Shown here piece after piece: positions 49,601 to 62,198 of a stretch of 64,000 nt of DNA (its first letter is position 1; every line of letters begins with the position of its first letter). The stretch covers positions 29,577-93,576 of the forward strand of contig JAAAUF010000014.1 in NCBI GenBank assembly GCA_015499985.1, written 5' to 3'. The notes under the pieces were generated by a model that was not told the DNA's origin, did no database searches, and was given only the letters and a program-made list of their open reading frames with translations. This stretch comes from Haplosporangium gracile. Its lineage: Eukaryota > Mortierellomycota > Mortierellomycetes > Mortierellales > Mortierellaceae. The position numbers and the translations under genes are program-made.

Positions 49601-51065
49601 GTACTCCGGCTTAGCCTGGCCCTATCAGCAGCAGCGGCGGCAGCAGCGGCAGAGGACGAGGCAGAGAGGTAGGTTGAGGAAGACGAGGAAGAGAATCCGA
49701 GGCCGACCTTGCTGGTCAGGCTGGTCTCTTCAGTCGAGGCGTTATCAAGGATATCGTCAAGCATTCTCTTGAAGGCTGCTACGTGATCTTCTTCTTCGGG
49801 CTGTGTGGGGAGCGATGGTTTTGAGGGGTCTAGAGCGTCCGACAAAAGCCGAGTGGATGTAACGGAGAGTGGGAAGAAAGCACGGGATAATAAAAAATAG
49901 AGCAAATACAGGGAGGGATAGAGAGAGACAAAGGGAGAGGTCAGTCAGCAACGAGGGATTCAAATGGGTCCTGGTGTGTTTCTTATGCAGCTTCCTTTCC
50001 TCCCTTCCAGCCTTGCTTCCTGGCGTGTTTATTTCTATCAATCTTTTGGGTGTCGGTGTCGTTTGGTGTTTGCTGTCGATGGCGGTGAATGATGATGGAT
50101 AAATAGGTGGGAATAGCACGAAGAGAAATGACTGGGGTTCCTGATATTGGATGCATGCTGCAAGGTGTTGTTTGCTAAGGTAAAAAGAGGACTCACTAAA
50201 AAATAACCATCATTGACAGACTCTCTTCCCATGTTCCTCTCCTCCTTATTTCTTGATCCTGTTACACGATTATTATTCACACACACACACACGCACACAC
50301 GCGTGCCGGAAGGAGATAGACGCGTTTAACTGCGTCCCATACTGTCCATCTCTAGAGTGATGAGGAAAACCACTGCAGAGGAGACTGCTGGAGGATGACC
50401 CTCAGGTAACCTTCTACTTCTTTGAAGAAAATAAAGGAACTCTGTTCATAAGTGCCCGTGAAACAGCTCATCACCGGACTGTGCTCATCTCTCTGTCTTT
50501 TTATATACAAGTGCCAGGGTATTTCCTCTTCTTGATGTATGGGAGGGTGTATGTGGTTGTCGACGCACTTTTCTCATTCACTTCTTGTTGTGATCTGTTG
50601 AACCGTCAAGCAGGTGGAGTCAAGTAACACAACGCATACCCCGAGGCAATGACCCTCTTTAGTCAGGTACAAAAAAAGTGTAAACAAACAAAAACCCAAA
50701 CCGAACTGGACTAAATAAAGAATAGTGGTGATGGTTTTGAGTCGTGAGTGTAGGAAAACCGAGAGAAGGTTGCACACGAGTCCCGATAAAACAATATTGG
50801 CCCCGGAATGTGGTACTGCTGATTGTAGTGATGTCTTATGTCTCTTCTTCTTTCAATTGCCTCCTCACAGTGTGGATGACCTTTGCAACCCAAATGAAGA
50901 AAGGCAAAAGAACAGCAACTTACAGAGAGAGGAAGCAGAGGAGGATTTGGTGGGAGGAGCATTGATTGAAACCCGCTTTGTAGGCGGAGGGCTGTCTGGA
51001 ATAGACTGTGTGGGTGTAGGAGGGGATGCCACCACGGGCGATTCTGGCAGTGCAACTTCGGCCAT
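46619..51065 (-). CDS. GYP5/EVI5-type TBC-domain Rab GTPase activator
   Basis: Predicted to speed GTP hydrolysis by Rab GTPases in secretory traffic. The exons are 50924-51065, 49471-49829, 48765-49364 and 46619-48652, giving 1044 aa. The TBC domain starts near residue 268. RGLIWQSMS is followed by IQRDLARTFP with the arginine finger R318, and by GYCQG with the glutamine finger Q355, so it should be catalytically competent. Coiled coil follows (about 640-700 and 760-905, heptads of Leu, Glu and Lys), as in Gyp5 and EVI5. Ser-rich segments and a basic C-terminus complete it. Exon 1 (MAEVALPESP) lies across a 1094-nt intron. It is supported by phase, and by a C/T-rich, AG-free stretch of about 140 nt just before the exon 2 acceptor. 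The donor of intron 2 is GTTCGT. Confidence 0.9.
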
Positions 51066-54000
51066 GATGGATGGTATATAGAAGGAGAAAGACGAGTAAG
51101 AAAAGTGAGGTCGGAAGGAAGGAAGCAAGGGAGGAAAGAGGGAAGAATGACGAAGAGATATAAAAAATGAATGTGAGGTCGGAGATTTTTAGGAGAGAGA
51201 GGTGGGGATAAAGTAGAGATGTGAAGAGGAGGAGCGAGAGAGGATAAGGTGTGAATAATATAACAAGCGGAGAACACGAAAGGAAGGTGATCAGAAAAGA
51301 GAGATGATGATGTAAGAAAGGAAAGGAGGTGGAGGAAGGAAGGAAGGAAGGAATGAGGACAAGTGAGAGTATGCGTGTGTATGTGGGGGAGCAAAAAGGC
51401 GTGAAGGCGTGAAGGCGTGAAGGAGACAAGAGAAGAAGAAGAGGAAAGAGAGAAGAGAAGAAGAAGAAAGCGAGAAATAAGAAAGCGAGAAGGGGATGTG
51501 ATGGGTGGTGTTCACGACCTTCAAGCTAGGAGAGCTCCAGGGCAGAAGAAGAGACAGCAACAATAAGGGAAAAAAAAGTGCTCACAAAACAACAACAATA
51601 AAACACATCCCGCTCCTCTTTGGCAAATCAAGTATGAATGGTGGCCATAAGCAACAGACACACATACACACACTTTGTCTTTCGTCTTCTTCTTCTTCTC
51701 TACTACTACTACTGCTCTCAATTGCTAATGACAGACACTGTCATCCCGATAAGAAGAAGGAAGGATGGGATCGATTCGTTCATAAAGTGATCCTCGCCGA
51801 GGAGATTTAAGAAGAAAGAGGAAGAAATAAGCAAGTAAGAACAGCAGCATCACCATTTAACAGCTTGTCAGTTAGGTTACTGGTTTTTTTTGTTTTGGTT
51901 GTCTGTTGAATGTTTGCTGCCGAAGGTACAGTCCACTTCTTCTTCTGACCCATTCAATGCTCTCTTCTAACTCTGGCTCGCTATTATTTTTTTATGGCTC
52001 TATCATCGATCTCGTCCGTTCATCTCTCGGTGCTCATTTCTCTTTCTCTCTCTCTCTCTCGTACTGTCTCTCTCGCTTGTTCTGCTTGCCCTCTTTCTCG
52101 CGCATCCTCATCCTCTTCTATTCCCTTGCTCATCGCTCTTTTCTTCTCCTCGTTCCTTCGACCCTTGGTTTATCTTCTCGTCTTTTGTTTTCTCTCTCGT
52201 CCCTCTATCTTCTCCATCCTCCTTGCATATCGCCCCTGGCACAGGAAAACAACGAAAGAGAGAAAAGAAAGGGGATCCCTTTTAGTTTTTACCACATCAA
52301 TAAGCAAGAGAATAAGAGAAAGAGATATACCCAAACCGTCCCCAACGAACCATACAGAATCAAACGGCACCAAACGATCAATAATGAACAACTTCAAAAA
52401 AAGACATGAAAAGAACGCCATAATTACCATGCACCCGTCCATTCAAGGAGACCATAGGGAACGCATATTTTTTTCTGTCCCCTTTCCGTCTTCTTTCAAT
52501 GCCAGTCTGTGTCTGTCTCTACAGGAGCCCCATAAGATGGATGCATGTGTCTCTTTTTGTCCATGCACTAGTCGTTTTTTTATATATATATTTCGTTCTC
52601 CTTCGATAATGCAGGAATGCGAACAAACAAGAGACACAAAGCAGCACATCTCATAGCTCGTACTCTCCCTCCCTTCACCCCTTTCTTTGTACGGGTCGAT
52701 GTTGCTGTCTCTTCCACTTGTTTCTCTCTCCCCCTCTTTTTTTTTTTTTTTGTTCGCCATTTCTAATGTCCACTGTCCCCTTGACAACCCCTCCCCTTGT
52801 CTGTCTCTCTCGCTACCCATCATCCCCTTTCGTACCCACATGTTGAACAAAGACAACGAAAGCGAGAAAAGGTAGGGCAGCATTGTTCACAAAGGAAAGG
52901 GAGAAACCAGGAGGTGCAAATACAAGAAGAGCGTGCAACAGGGCAGAACACATAACCAGATCAACAGAGAGAGGAACTAAAAACAAGGGACACCGACAAC
53001 AAAAATACCAAACCCAAAGAAAGCGATCGTCAGCACGCAACTGAGAGAGCTCTTTTTTAGTAATGTACACTTTAAACAGGGTCGGCATACATATGAACAA
53101 AATCAACAAGATGGGCAAGTCAAGAGAGAGAGAGAAAAGAGCTAGAGAGCTAGAAAGAGTAGCGACGAAAAAGAATAGGATGAGATAGGATGGGAAGAGG
53201 ATCTGAACTAGAATTACCCATCGGACATTGTCCTGGCTCTCATCACCCTGTGCTTTTTCTCTCTCTCTGTCCATCCCCTTTCTGTCATCTTTTTTTTGAT
53301 CTCCTACAGTGGACTGTCCTCCTGCCAGGTGACACAGAGGATCGGAACACAAGGCTGAAAGGGAGAGGGACGAAATGGGGACCAGCACACAAACAACGTG
53401 GCGTGAACAATGCGCATTTGGGATAGGGATGGGCTCGATTTTGAAAGAAAAAAAAAGAGAGAGAGAGAGCGAGTGAGCGTAGGAGAGTGCGAGAGCACCT
53501 ACAAAAACGCAGGGGACCCATCATCCCCCACCTGTTGTGAACTCCATCCATTAGAGAGCTGCTTGATGCCGTCATCTTTTGGAGCCTCTCACATGTATAC
53601 ATATTCTCCATTTCTGAGGTCATCATCAGGCTGCCTCCGTCCTTCTTGAGCGACTCATTGTCGCTGCCATTTGATATGTGTTCATTAGATCCATCTTACC
53701 GCTCTTTTTGCATCACAACGAGTTTCATGCTCCTCTCAAATTCGATTCCACGCACTTGTCAGCCCCTGTCTTGGTCTGTTCCTTGTGTACCTTTTGTCTA
53801 TCCTCACTGCACCCTGTCCCCTCTTTTTTATCCTCCCTTCTCGTCTATCCCCTGGTTTTTTGTTTCTTTTTTCCTTCACCAATACTATGCTTTGTCCTTT
53901 TGTCATCCGCCCTTTTGCTCTCGCATGCTGTCCAGTATTCGCCTCCTGTTGTCGCTCCTGGCATCCTGGCAATAAGCTTCTCAGATCCTGTTCCTTGTGG

Positions 54001-55508
54001 ATGATGATTATTAGACTGATATGAAACCTTGCGAATGAGTCTATGTCTAGTGTACTTACTCCTAAGTGAAGGAGGCTGTGCGCTCGTCGTCGTCGTGTTC
54101 GTCGTCGTCTTAAATGTAGTTCGTGTTCAAGACACACAAAAAAATAGGAGGACGAGTTTTGAAGACGAAAGGGGCTGATGTTGTCGTGTGTTGTGTTGCT
54201 GAATAGGCTTTTTTATCGCGCGGTCTGGTGGTGTAAGCCAGGAGTGTGGAGAGCCAAATCGGTGGCGTGAAACGGGTGTTAAGTGAGCGAAATGAAGGAG
54301 TAACGAAAGGGGGAGGCTATTAAAAACGAAGGGGATAGGGAAGAAGGAGCGGGAATAGAGGAAGCGGAGGGTACAAATCGTTGAAGGACGGAGAAGAATA
54401 TTCGAGAAAATAGGGCGGTAGAGTATTTTAGAAGGAGCAGAAGGAGGAAGCGAGGGAGGAAAGGAAGGGAAAGAGAGGGGATAAGTGGAGGAATAGGTGA
54501 TCGTGTATAGTAAGCTGGTTGAGAAAGTTCTCTGCGTGGGTCTTTGTTATATGCACCAAGGAGAAAAAAGACAATAACAACAAGGCGCGTGAAAAGAGGA
54601 GAGAAAGGAAGACGGAAGACGGAAGAGACAAAAAGGTGTGAGAGAAAAGAAGAAATGTCATTGAGCAAGTGAGATAGGTCATCTCTTGCATGCTTGCCAT
54701 TCTGATAGCCCATTTTTCCTTTTTGGTCACCCGTTCTCGCCCCTTTACTTCTTGGTCGTCATCATCACCCCGACCCCGACTTATCCCCTTCCTTCGCTCA
54801 TTCAGTTCATTTCACTCTTTCCTGCGCGCGTGTGTCTACTTCGCATCGTTTGGAATCCGGATCCCTTCTTGGATTGACTGCATCCAGTCGGGCCCTTGCA
54901 GGGTTTTACATTACAAGTTCTACGACAAAAAAATTTCCCTAATGCTCCGGTTCCATGTCCATCCAACAGCAGCAAAGAAAAAAATGAGCACGGGCACCGA
55001 CTTTAAGTTGACTTTGAGAAAGTTCAACGAGTCTCCTCTCTTCATTAACACGGACAAAGGCGATGTATAGATATCAAGCCACGAATTTAAAATAATCTAA
55101 CGCATTACTTCCTGAATGTGCCTTAGAGAGCGAATAAAAAAAAAGTTCTACTAACATATTGCAGAGGCATAAATGGAATACACAGCAGCATATGAATCTT
55201 CACTTCCACCTATCCAGGTACTAACATGGACAAACCTTTTGCATGAGCATTCCGTATTCCACACAACATGCAAACGGCCCAAAACGTTCGCCCTCCTGTT
55301 CACGGTTTCATAGGGCACAATGACTGCTGACGGTCTTCACATGATGGGTTGCTTGATCACGTTCCTGTGCACATGTTCTACAGATGTCACGACAATTCTT
55401 CGGGGACGAACTTACTTCCACAGCAGTACTCCGTTGTCGGAAAAGAGAAAAAAAAGGAGGTTCAAACCCGACCGACGCGAGAATGATCCGTACTGGTTTA
55501 TTGTGCAA
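51066..55508. other. 4.4-kb gene-poor region
   Basis: No recognisable gene. 51080-51480 is purine-rich and is probably the leader and promoter of the RabGAP gene. C/T-rich tracts lie at 52020-52210 and 53760-53960, and a purine-rich tract at 54280-54680. A possible very small spliced frame at 54984-55224 is treated as a finding only. Confidence 0.55.
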
Positions 55509-57707
55509 TCAACCGTGACCATAGAGTCCGTTGTGCTGCTGCTGCTCCAACAACTGGTTGGCTTCCATTTCGCGTCGAGTCCGCTCTGCCCTCTTGAGCT
55601 CAAAGACTTGGTCCATCGCCTCCTTGAAGCAGTGCACATTGTAGTCGATCAATCCTTGCTTTTCAAATGTCTCTGCTCTCAGCAAACAGATCAATGCAAG
55701 GTACTTGTTGACTTCTCGAAGGTAGAGCACAGTACCGTTGCCCATCTTGATGACAGAAAAGGCCTCGTGGTTTCCTCCTGACTGCACAGGCTGGTTGTTC
55801 AGGGATCCTGCTCGACTACCGTTCGACACAACCGCTTGAGAATGACCATGTCCCCCACCATTCGAGTCCTCATAGTCATCATGGCCATCCTGTTGATGAG
55901 TCCAATCCTCCGGCTGATCCTGCTGGCCCTCGAGGTATCCTTGACTCTTGGCTCCAATCGCCGCCCGTCCGTAGATGGAAGAAATGTCGATAATCACATC
56001 AATCATGTCACTGCAAATCTCGTATGATTGAGAGTCCACTGGAGAAGAGTCTGTGGCAATGTAGATTTTTGAGATCACGTCGAATAAGAACGCCTTTTCA
56101 ATGCCCGAGTTCTATATCATTAGAAGTTGAAAGGTACGATGAACATTAATAAAACATGTCCAGTCTAAATCGTATCTGCAGTCATTTGTCGCTCGCAACA
56201 TGCCGGTATGTTTCCTACAGAATAAAGAAGCAAAGTTTAGGACATACCGCGCAAAGGATGTTGAGCAAGTTCTCGAGAGTTGGCAGCTGTGGGATGAGCT
56301 TCTGGATGACTTTGGAGAATGCTTCAAAGATGGAATGGTCATAGATGGACGTCAAGTAGAAGGCCAGCTGTACATTTTCCAGCCCTGCATCCGCAAGTTC
56401 GTCCGTTGTGGTCTGTTGGATGTCTCTTTGGGTATCTAAGAAAAATAAAACACGGGTAGCACGGTGTAGAGCATTAGCACCTCGAAAAAGCACGCAATCA
56501 TATCGCTGTTTGCAACCATCGACTTCTGTCGAATAAATGTACCAATTTTGTAGTCTTCGGACAGTCCATCGACCTTGTGGATGAACACTTCAAAGGTAAT
56601 GTTGGGGTTCACGCGGTAAGCCGCGACAACGGTAGAATGCAGCCTGGCCAATGCCTCCATGTAATCGTCCTAATAACAGTATTCAAAATATAATAAACAT
56701 GAGGTTAACAATGATTTCCCGTACGCTTTCTGCTGCTCATTTGATCAGAAAAAAAGTATTCGCATTGTAATAGCCAAAAGTACCTGAGAATCAATGACAA
56801 AGACCAGTGCTCCGACTTCCCCAAAGATGGCGGTTGTATCAAAGGTTGGGTCGAAAAAGTCCATCTGTCCAGGAAAATCCCAAACTTGAAAGTCTATGAA
56901 TGAGCTATCAAATACCATTTGAGGAGGCAGTCATCATGAGTATGGGTTAGCGTCAGTCTAAAAATGGTCACCTCGACAAGAAAGCGTGTGTTTCCGCATG
57001 CAAAAGGACATGTCGCATGAGGTGCGTGAAAAAAGAACGCACTGGATGTTATCCTTGTTGATCTTGGAGGTACTCTCAAGGAACAACGTCTCCGTGGGGG
57101 TCATTTTGTGGAAAACCACGCGCTGGATGCTGGACTTTCCGCTTCTATTATACCAGTCCGGTCAATGAGACAAAACAGGGTTGATTAGTCTTTGCTCATT
57201 CTGAGTATCGTTATCCTTAAGTTGTTGAGGAACAAGGAAGTTAGGGAGAAAGAGCGTTTGTCATACCTCCTGAGGCCCATCAGCATAAGTCGTGGACGCG
57301 ACTCGCGATCCTCATCTGCCAAATCATCTCCATAACTAGTGTAGAAGCCGAATTAGAATGAGAGGAAAAGACACGCGCTTGTTAGCACCATTAAAAATCA
57401 AGTCGAGTTCCTCACCGAGCGAATGAGAGTACGAAGCAACAAAAGACTTACATGGGGTCGTTGTCACCGTAATCAGAGTACTGGAGAAATGTAATAAAGA
57501 ATGAGATGAAACGATTGATGTGGTCAGTTGGATGTCAATGCGTGTACGGTGAGAGTCAAGGTGTTGAAGCAAGTTGGTGGTAGAGTGCCAGCGTGATAAC
57601 AGCAGGTCCCGAGAAAAGCAAGTCGAGAGTCGTTGATAGTGTGAGTGTGAATGTGCGTATGTGGAGGTGCGTGGATAACCAAGCGGGAGTTTATCTCTTA
57701 CCGACAT
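55509..57707 (-). CDS. GTR2: RagC/D-type GTPase (GTR2)
   Basis: One half of the Rag heterodimer that signals amino-acid sufficiency to TORC1 at the vacuole membrane. Eight exons: 57702-57707, 57452-57480, 57267-57335, 57043-57144, 56784-56904, 56543-56669, 56248-56435 and 55509-56111, giving 414 aa. Exon 1 codes only Met-Ser. The P-loop is GLRRSGKS (G32-S39). The switch region has [15 protein letters not shown], and FIHKVDGL is the NKxD-like box of Rag C/D. The C-terminal Roadblock-like domain is recognisable from [30 protein letters not shown] and [13 protein letters not shown]. An insertion of about 65 Gln, Gly, His and Asp-rich residues splits this domain before the strand [14 protein letters not shown]. 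Identity with human RagC is high throughout, so the assignment to the C/D rather than the A/B type is firm. Confidence 0.93.
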
Positions 57708-58055
57708 GGTTCTTGCTACTTGTAAGTGTTACTTTTGTTGCTGTTAAGTTGCTTTTGCGGTAGCGTCGAAGGGAGTTCAAGTGACCAAGGAAGGAGGCGA
57801 GAGGATGTGTGTGTGAGAGGGTGCGTATGGGAGGGTGGGCGGTGAAAAGTCAAATGGACCGAGGAAGTGAGTGTGAGTGTGTGAACAAGCACAAAAGGAG
57901 GCGGTAGTTGAGTCCTCGCACGACCGTCAAATGGCAGTCCAGTCAAGGAGACAAGCCACCCAGCATAAGTTCTCGCTCGCGTTTTTGTAATAGAAAAAAA
58001 ATTATTATTTAATAGTGGATGACTCCTCGTGAATTCCTAGGAAGAACCTCCTCCC
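57708..58055. other. Spacer between ceramidase and RagC-type genes
   Basis: No gene was recognised. It holds the leader and promoter side of the RagC-type gene (purine-rich near 57780-57920) and the 3' end of the ceramidase gene. Confidence 0.5.
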
Positions 58056-59541
58056 CTAGGACGACTTGCTGTGCTTGACATTGACGACAACATACGGCAC
58101 CAGACCCCACTTCCACTCCATAATCGGGCTCTGTCCAAGGTTCTCGGCACGGTTATAGCACACCAACAGCGTCACCAAATAGGATCCCACCGACGCGCCC
58201 AAGTGCCAGAACGCATGCAGCTGAGGATTACCCAGTCCAAAAGGCAGGTTCTGCATCACATCGCACAGCCGGTAGTCAATGTTCCAGAATACATACGACG
58301 TCAACGCAATCGTACCCGTCGTCTTCCACATCTGGCGGATCTTCACGTCCTGAATATCGGCGTAGATCTTGACAATGTGCGACATCACGACAAGGACCAT
58401 AAACGCAAACGATGACTGAAAGACAACGAACGCAAGCATCAGATCGTGTGGACCAGCACCGACAAGCACCACAGTCGTCAAGAGACCATAGAGGGCAATG
58501 CTGACAGGAAACCAGACACCGTACCGGCGATACGATCGATTCTCGATACAGCAATAAGCCAATGCAAGGATGGAGTAGACCATGGGCACCTCATCCAACA
58601 TTTGCAAGGGGAAGAGCAGTGTCCCGTGGAAGGCAATCGAACCCAGTCCGACAATGGCGATCGATCCAAAGGTTAGGAGGAACCGCTTTTCGAATGACGC
58701 ATGGAGGTAGACACCAATAATTCCAACCAAGATCATGGCGATCGACGAGAGCGAATTGAAAAACTCGGCAACATAGTAGCTGATGTCATAATTGTTCTCG
58801 CACCAATCTATCGATAGTAGCATGGATGATGTTGAGACATAGTAAGCAAAGAGAATAAATCATGAAATAAGGAAAAAAGGGGGAGAATGGACAAGGTGGA
58901 GAAAGGAAAGGGCAAAGAGAAAGGAGAATGGAAATTGGAAAAGGAGATGGAATGGAATGGAGAGAAGAGATGAGGGCACAAATAAGCCAACCCCAGAACC
59001 ACACAATGCAAGGCAAGACAAGACAAGATGACAGTGGGGCCGGCAATGCTGCAAGCATCTGATGGATCCATTGCTCCAAGGACGACCGTTTGTTCTCTCT
59101 TCCTTTTCGACAGTGGACAAGATTGAGAACGATATTTTTTTCGTCAATGGTCGTCCCCCAAGTCCCTTTTTCCTCTTTCTCCGTTTTCTCCTTTTGATCC
59201 TTTGTTTGTTTTTCCCGACAGTTTAGTCGCATGCAACAATGTCCCGAATCGAGTCCGTCCCTAAACCATTTCCACAGGCACTCCTTGGCCTATTTGGTTT
59301 GCCTGACATCTTGATCCATTGACTAATTGGAAGATGATCATCAGCCCTTTCTTATTTTTTTTTTCCTTTTTTTTCTTCCGCAGTGTATCATTTATAGTCA
59401 TAATAGGACCACATTAGCTCCACACATGCACATGATTAAGCCAATTCGTCCGATCCATCCTCCACAGGTGCCTGATGACGATAATATTTGTTGTTGCTTG
59501 TTGTTTCCTGTTGTTCCTGTTCTATCGACTGCGCTTGGCGT

Positions 59542-59579
<38 letters not shown>

Positions 59580-59948
59580 CTGGCTGTTTTTTCATTTGTT
59601 TTTCCATCCCGAATAAATGTGATTTTCATTTTTCCGTATGCTGCTTTTGAAATCGTTATTGTTTCCTGCTGAGGTCGTCATTTTCAACAAAAGAAAAGCA
59701 AAGGCTGTTGGTAATTATCGGCACTTACCCACTAAAAAAAGGTGTTCAAGAAAACAATAACAAAAACGATAGTTAGTACAACCAGGCATTTGAAACTGAC
59801 CCTCTCCCTCCTCTCTTTTGTCAAACAAAAGCAAAAAAGAGGGGTGCAAAACTGTCTTACCTGAAGATGTTGGAGATCCCCAGTATCCGGTTAGAGGGAA
59901 TGAGGTAGCCAGGGTTGTGTTTGAATAAGGAGATATGGGGGCATTCAT
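58056..59948 (-). CDS. Alkaline ceramidase (YPC1/ACER family)
   Basis: Integral membrane amidase of the ER/Golgi that splits ceramides into sphingoid base and fatty acid. The exons are 59861-59948 and 58056-58807, giving 279 aa, close to human ACER3 (267). The N-terminal GYWG is followed by the calcium-site segment DWCENNYDISYYVAEFFN (D30, W31, E33, N35, E44). The zinc and catalytic residues are S86 and H90 in GSIAFHGT, D101 in MLDE, and H227 and H231 in LHAFWH. All expected residues are present. Hydrophobic segments fit seven helices. The intron of 1053 nt is long for the window. The start is uncertain: a Met three codons upstream (59957) and one at 60101 are in frame. The chosen Met has A at -3, and the longer versions only add Gln/Lys repeats. 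Confidence 0.9.
59543..59574. repeat. (CT)n microsatellite in the ceramidase intron
   Basis: A CT dinucleotide run of about 16 units inside the long first intron of the ceramidase gene. Confidence 0.9.
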
Positions 59949-62198
59949 TGTTTCCATCTGTCCTTGTTGTTTTGGCTTTTGCTCTTGTTGTTTTAGCTTT
60001 TGTTCTTGTTGCTTTGGCTTTTTGTTGCTATTGTTGTTGATCAGAGAGTGCGGTCGTTTGGTGTCACTAAGAAATCGTTGGTGGAAGGTTGAAGGTCGCA
60101 CTGGATCGGGGTTCTGGCGTGGAATTGGGCGTAGTTCTTTTTTTTTTCTCGGAGGAGATTGAAAGGCTTGGGAATGATTGAAGGGAAGGAGTGGAGAAGT
60201 GAAGATTTACAGTGGAGGAATGGTGATGATGTAGCGTGATAGTGTAGTATTAGACAAGTGTTGGAGGAGGAGTACAGTTAGAAGATGAATGAATGAAAGA
60301 GTGGAAGGAAAGAAAAAGACAAGAAAAAAGAAAGCATACCAGAACACTTTATAGACACCGAAATGTGAGAGTGCCCCTGTCCACAACTACCACTTGATCC
60401 ATGTAAAAAGGGAGACACAGACAAAAAAAAAAAAAGAGGCGCAATCACACGCATACATCCTCCAAGCCTTTTGGTTTGAATAAGTGTGCGGGAATAGGAG
60501 TGGGAGAAAGACATAGTAAAAGAGAGTAAAGTAAAGGAGCAAGTGAGGAGGCGATTCGATAGAATATGAGACGCCAAGTCAGCGAGAGAGCTCTTTTTAT
60601 TTTCGTAAACTGTCATTCATTTATTCGCACCCTCTCTGTCTCTCTCTCGATGTCAGACCGCAGCGTAATCTCCCATGCTAAACAGACGAGCAAGGCCAAG
60701 GCATAGACATGTGCTGACACACACCCACACAGACACACTCATACAAGGGATTGCTAAGCACACCCAGCCATACAAATACAAACCCCCTTCCTCCTCCTTT
60801 GTGCTCATTGCCTTCTTGCCTTCCGGGACATGGAACAACAAAAATAACCGAGATTGGGCAAATTGTCGTTCGGATCCTTGGATCCGATGGATTTTTACCA
60901 AAATTGGCGCATTGATTGGGTACTCATGCCAAGGTATCATGCGCACAAGGGAAAATCAACAACAAATGCAACTGCTCTTTGCATTGTCGTTGTCGTCATA
61001 AATGGTTGACTGACTGGAAAGGACCTGAAAAACAAATTGTACTACGTCAATGGACTACCTGACCGTCGCAACTCCACATAATGGTGTCACAATGTAACTC
61101 TGGCTACGTCCTGGCCCGATCCGTCATGGGTACCTGATTTTCTGAACATCATTGCTGCCCCTTGTTTTGAAGAATATATAGCGTGACGTACAAAGAACAT
61201 TGAGCATTCACTACTGTAACTCTTTCCCCAAATGCGCAGTTGTAATAATGCCTGGCTCTGAACAATTGCGACGATTATGAAATAGTAGATACATGGATAC
61301 ATGATCCTAGTAGTTTCCTGTGTCGTTATTAATGCTTGCAAGATCTGGATATTACCTTAAGGTGGTGGTGACCTTGCGCGAGCCTCCTTCATTGATATTT
61401 TTCCCTTTATTATTCTACCACCACCCAACCAACACGTGCCTACCATGTCACGTTTTTTTGCATGTCCATTGCTCGATCACACCAAGAGTTGAACCTGGTG
61501 TCGTCGTCGTCTATGACCTCACAATAATAAAGCCCATTTACGCGTTCAGAAAAAAGACCGTTCGTCCTGGCTCACTTGTCCAATCTATCATCATCAGCAG
61601 GAAAAGTCAATTGCGATCCTTAATGCGATCTATCATCTTGGGAGAATTCACTTTCAACTTGGTCACACAGAACATGTCCCCATTCATTCAGAAATCTAGC
61701 GCTGGAATGTGCACAAGAAGACATTTAGTGCCTGCAAATAGCAATGTCTTTCCTCGTTAATTGTTCTTGATAGGTAAAGAGTGCATTCTATTTGGAGCTC
61801 ATTGATACTCATTCTTCCGAACGTCCCTCTTTTATTGATATCGAGGGTGGCATTATCGAAAACCTTTTTGCTTTTTGTGCGCACGAGCCTCCCTCAGGTG
61901 AAAAAGAACGACGAGACTGTTTCTTGAATCTAAGGGGCGCCTGTTTGGGCGAACCGCGTCCCACTTTTTTTTACCTGTTTGGTCGTGTGTGTGAATCTGC
62001 TTCCTCCTCTTCCTCCTCTTCCTCTTTTTCTTCCTCTTTTTCTTCTTTTCCTTTAGACCTGACTCATCCCTCTCCTCCCCCCAAGCAACATCCACTTTCT
62101 CTCATTCTTTTCTAAAATCTCGTTCAAACACCCAGTAAAAACACTCTTTCTCCCCACTCTCACCTCACAAAAAAAACAAAGCAAACGATAACCAAACA
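59949..62198. promoter_or_regulatory. Divergent spacer between ceramidase and SDR-like genes
   Basis: 2.2 kb between two genes that run apart, so it must carry both promoters. The left part is purine-rich (60170-60310), suiting the leftward gene. The right end (61990-62160) is C/T-rich and then CAA/AAC-rich, suiting the rightward gene. No gene was recognised in between. A 146-codon frame at 61320-61760 has no recognisable feature. Confidence 0.5.

Noticed and set aside
59958..60101. Longer ceramidase N-terminus starting at 60101
   Set aside because: It adds only KQQEQK-type repeats. Other alkaline ceramidases begin shortly before the GYWG motif.
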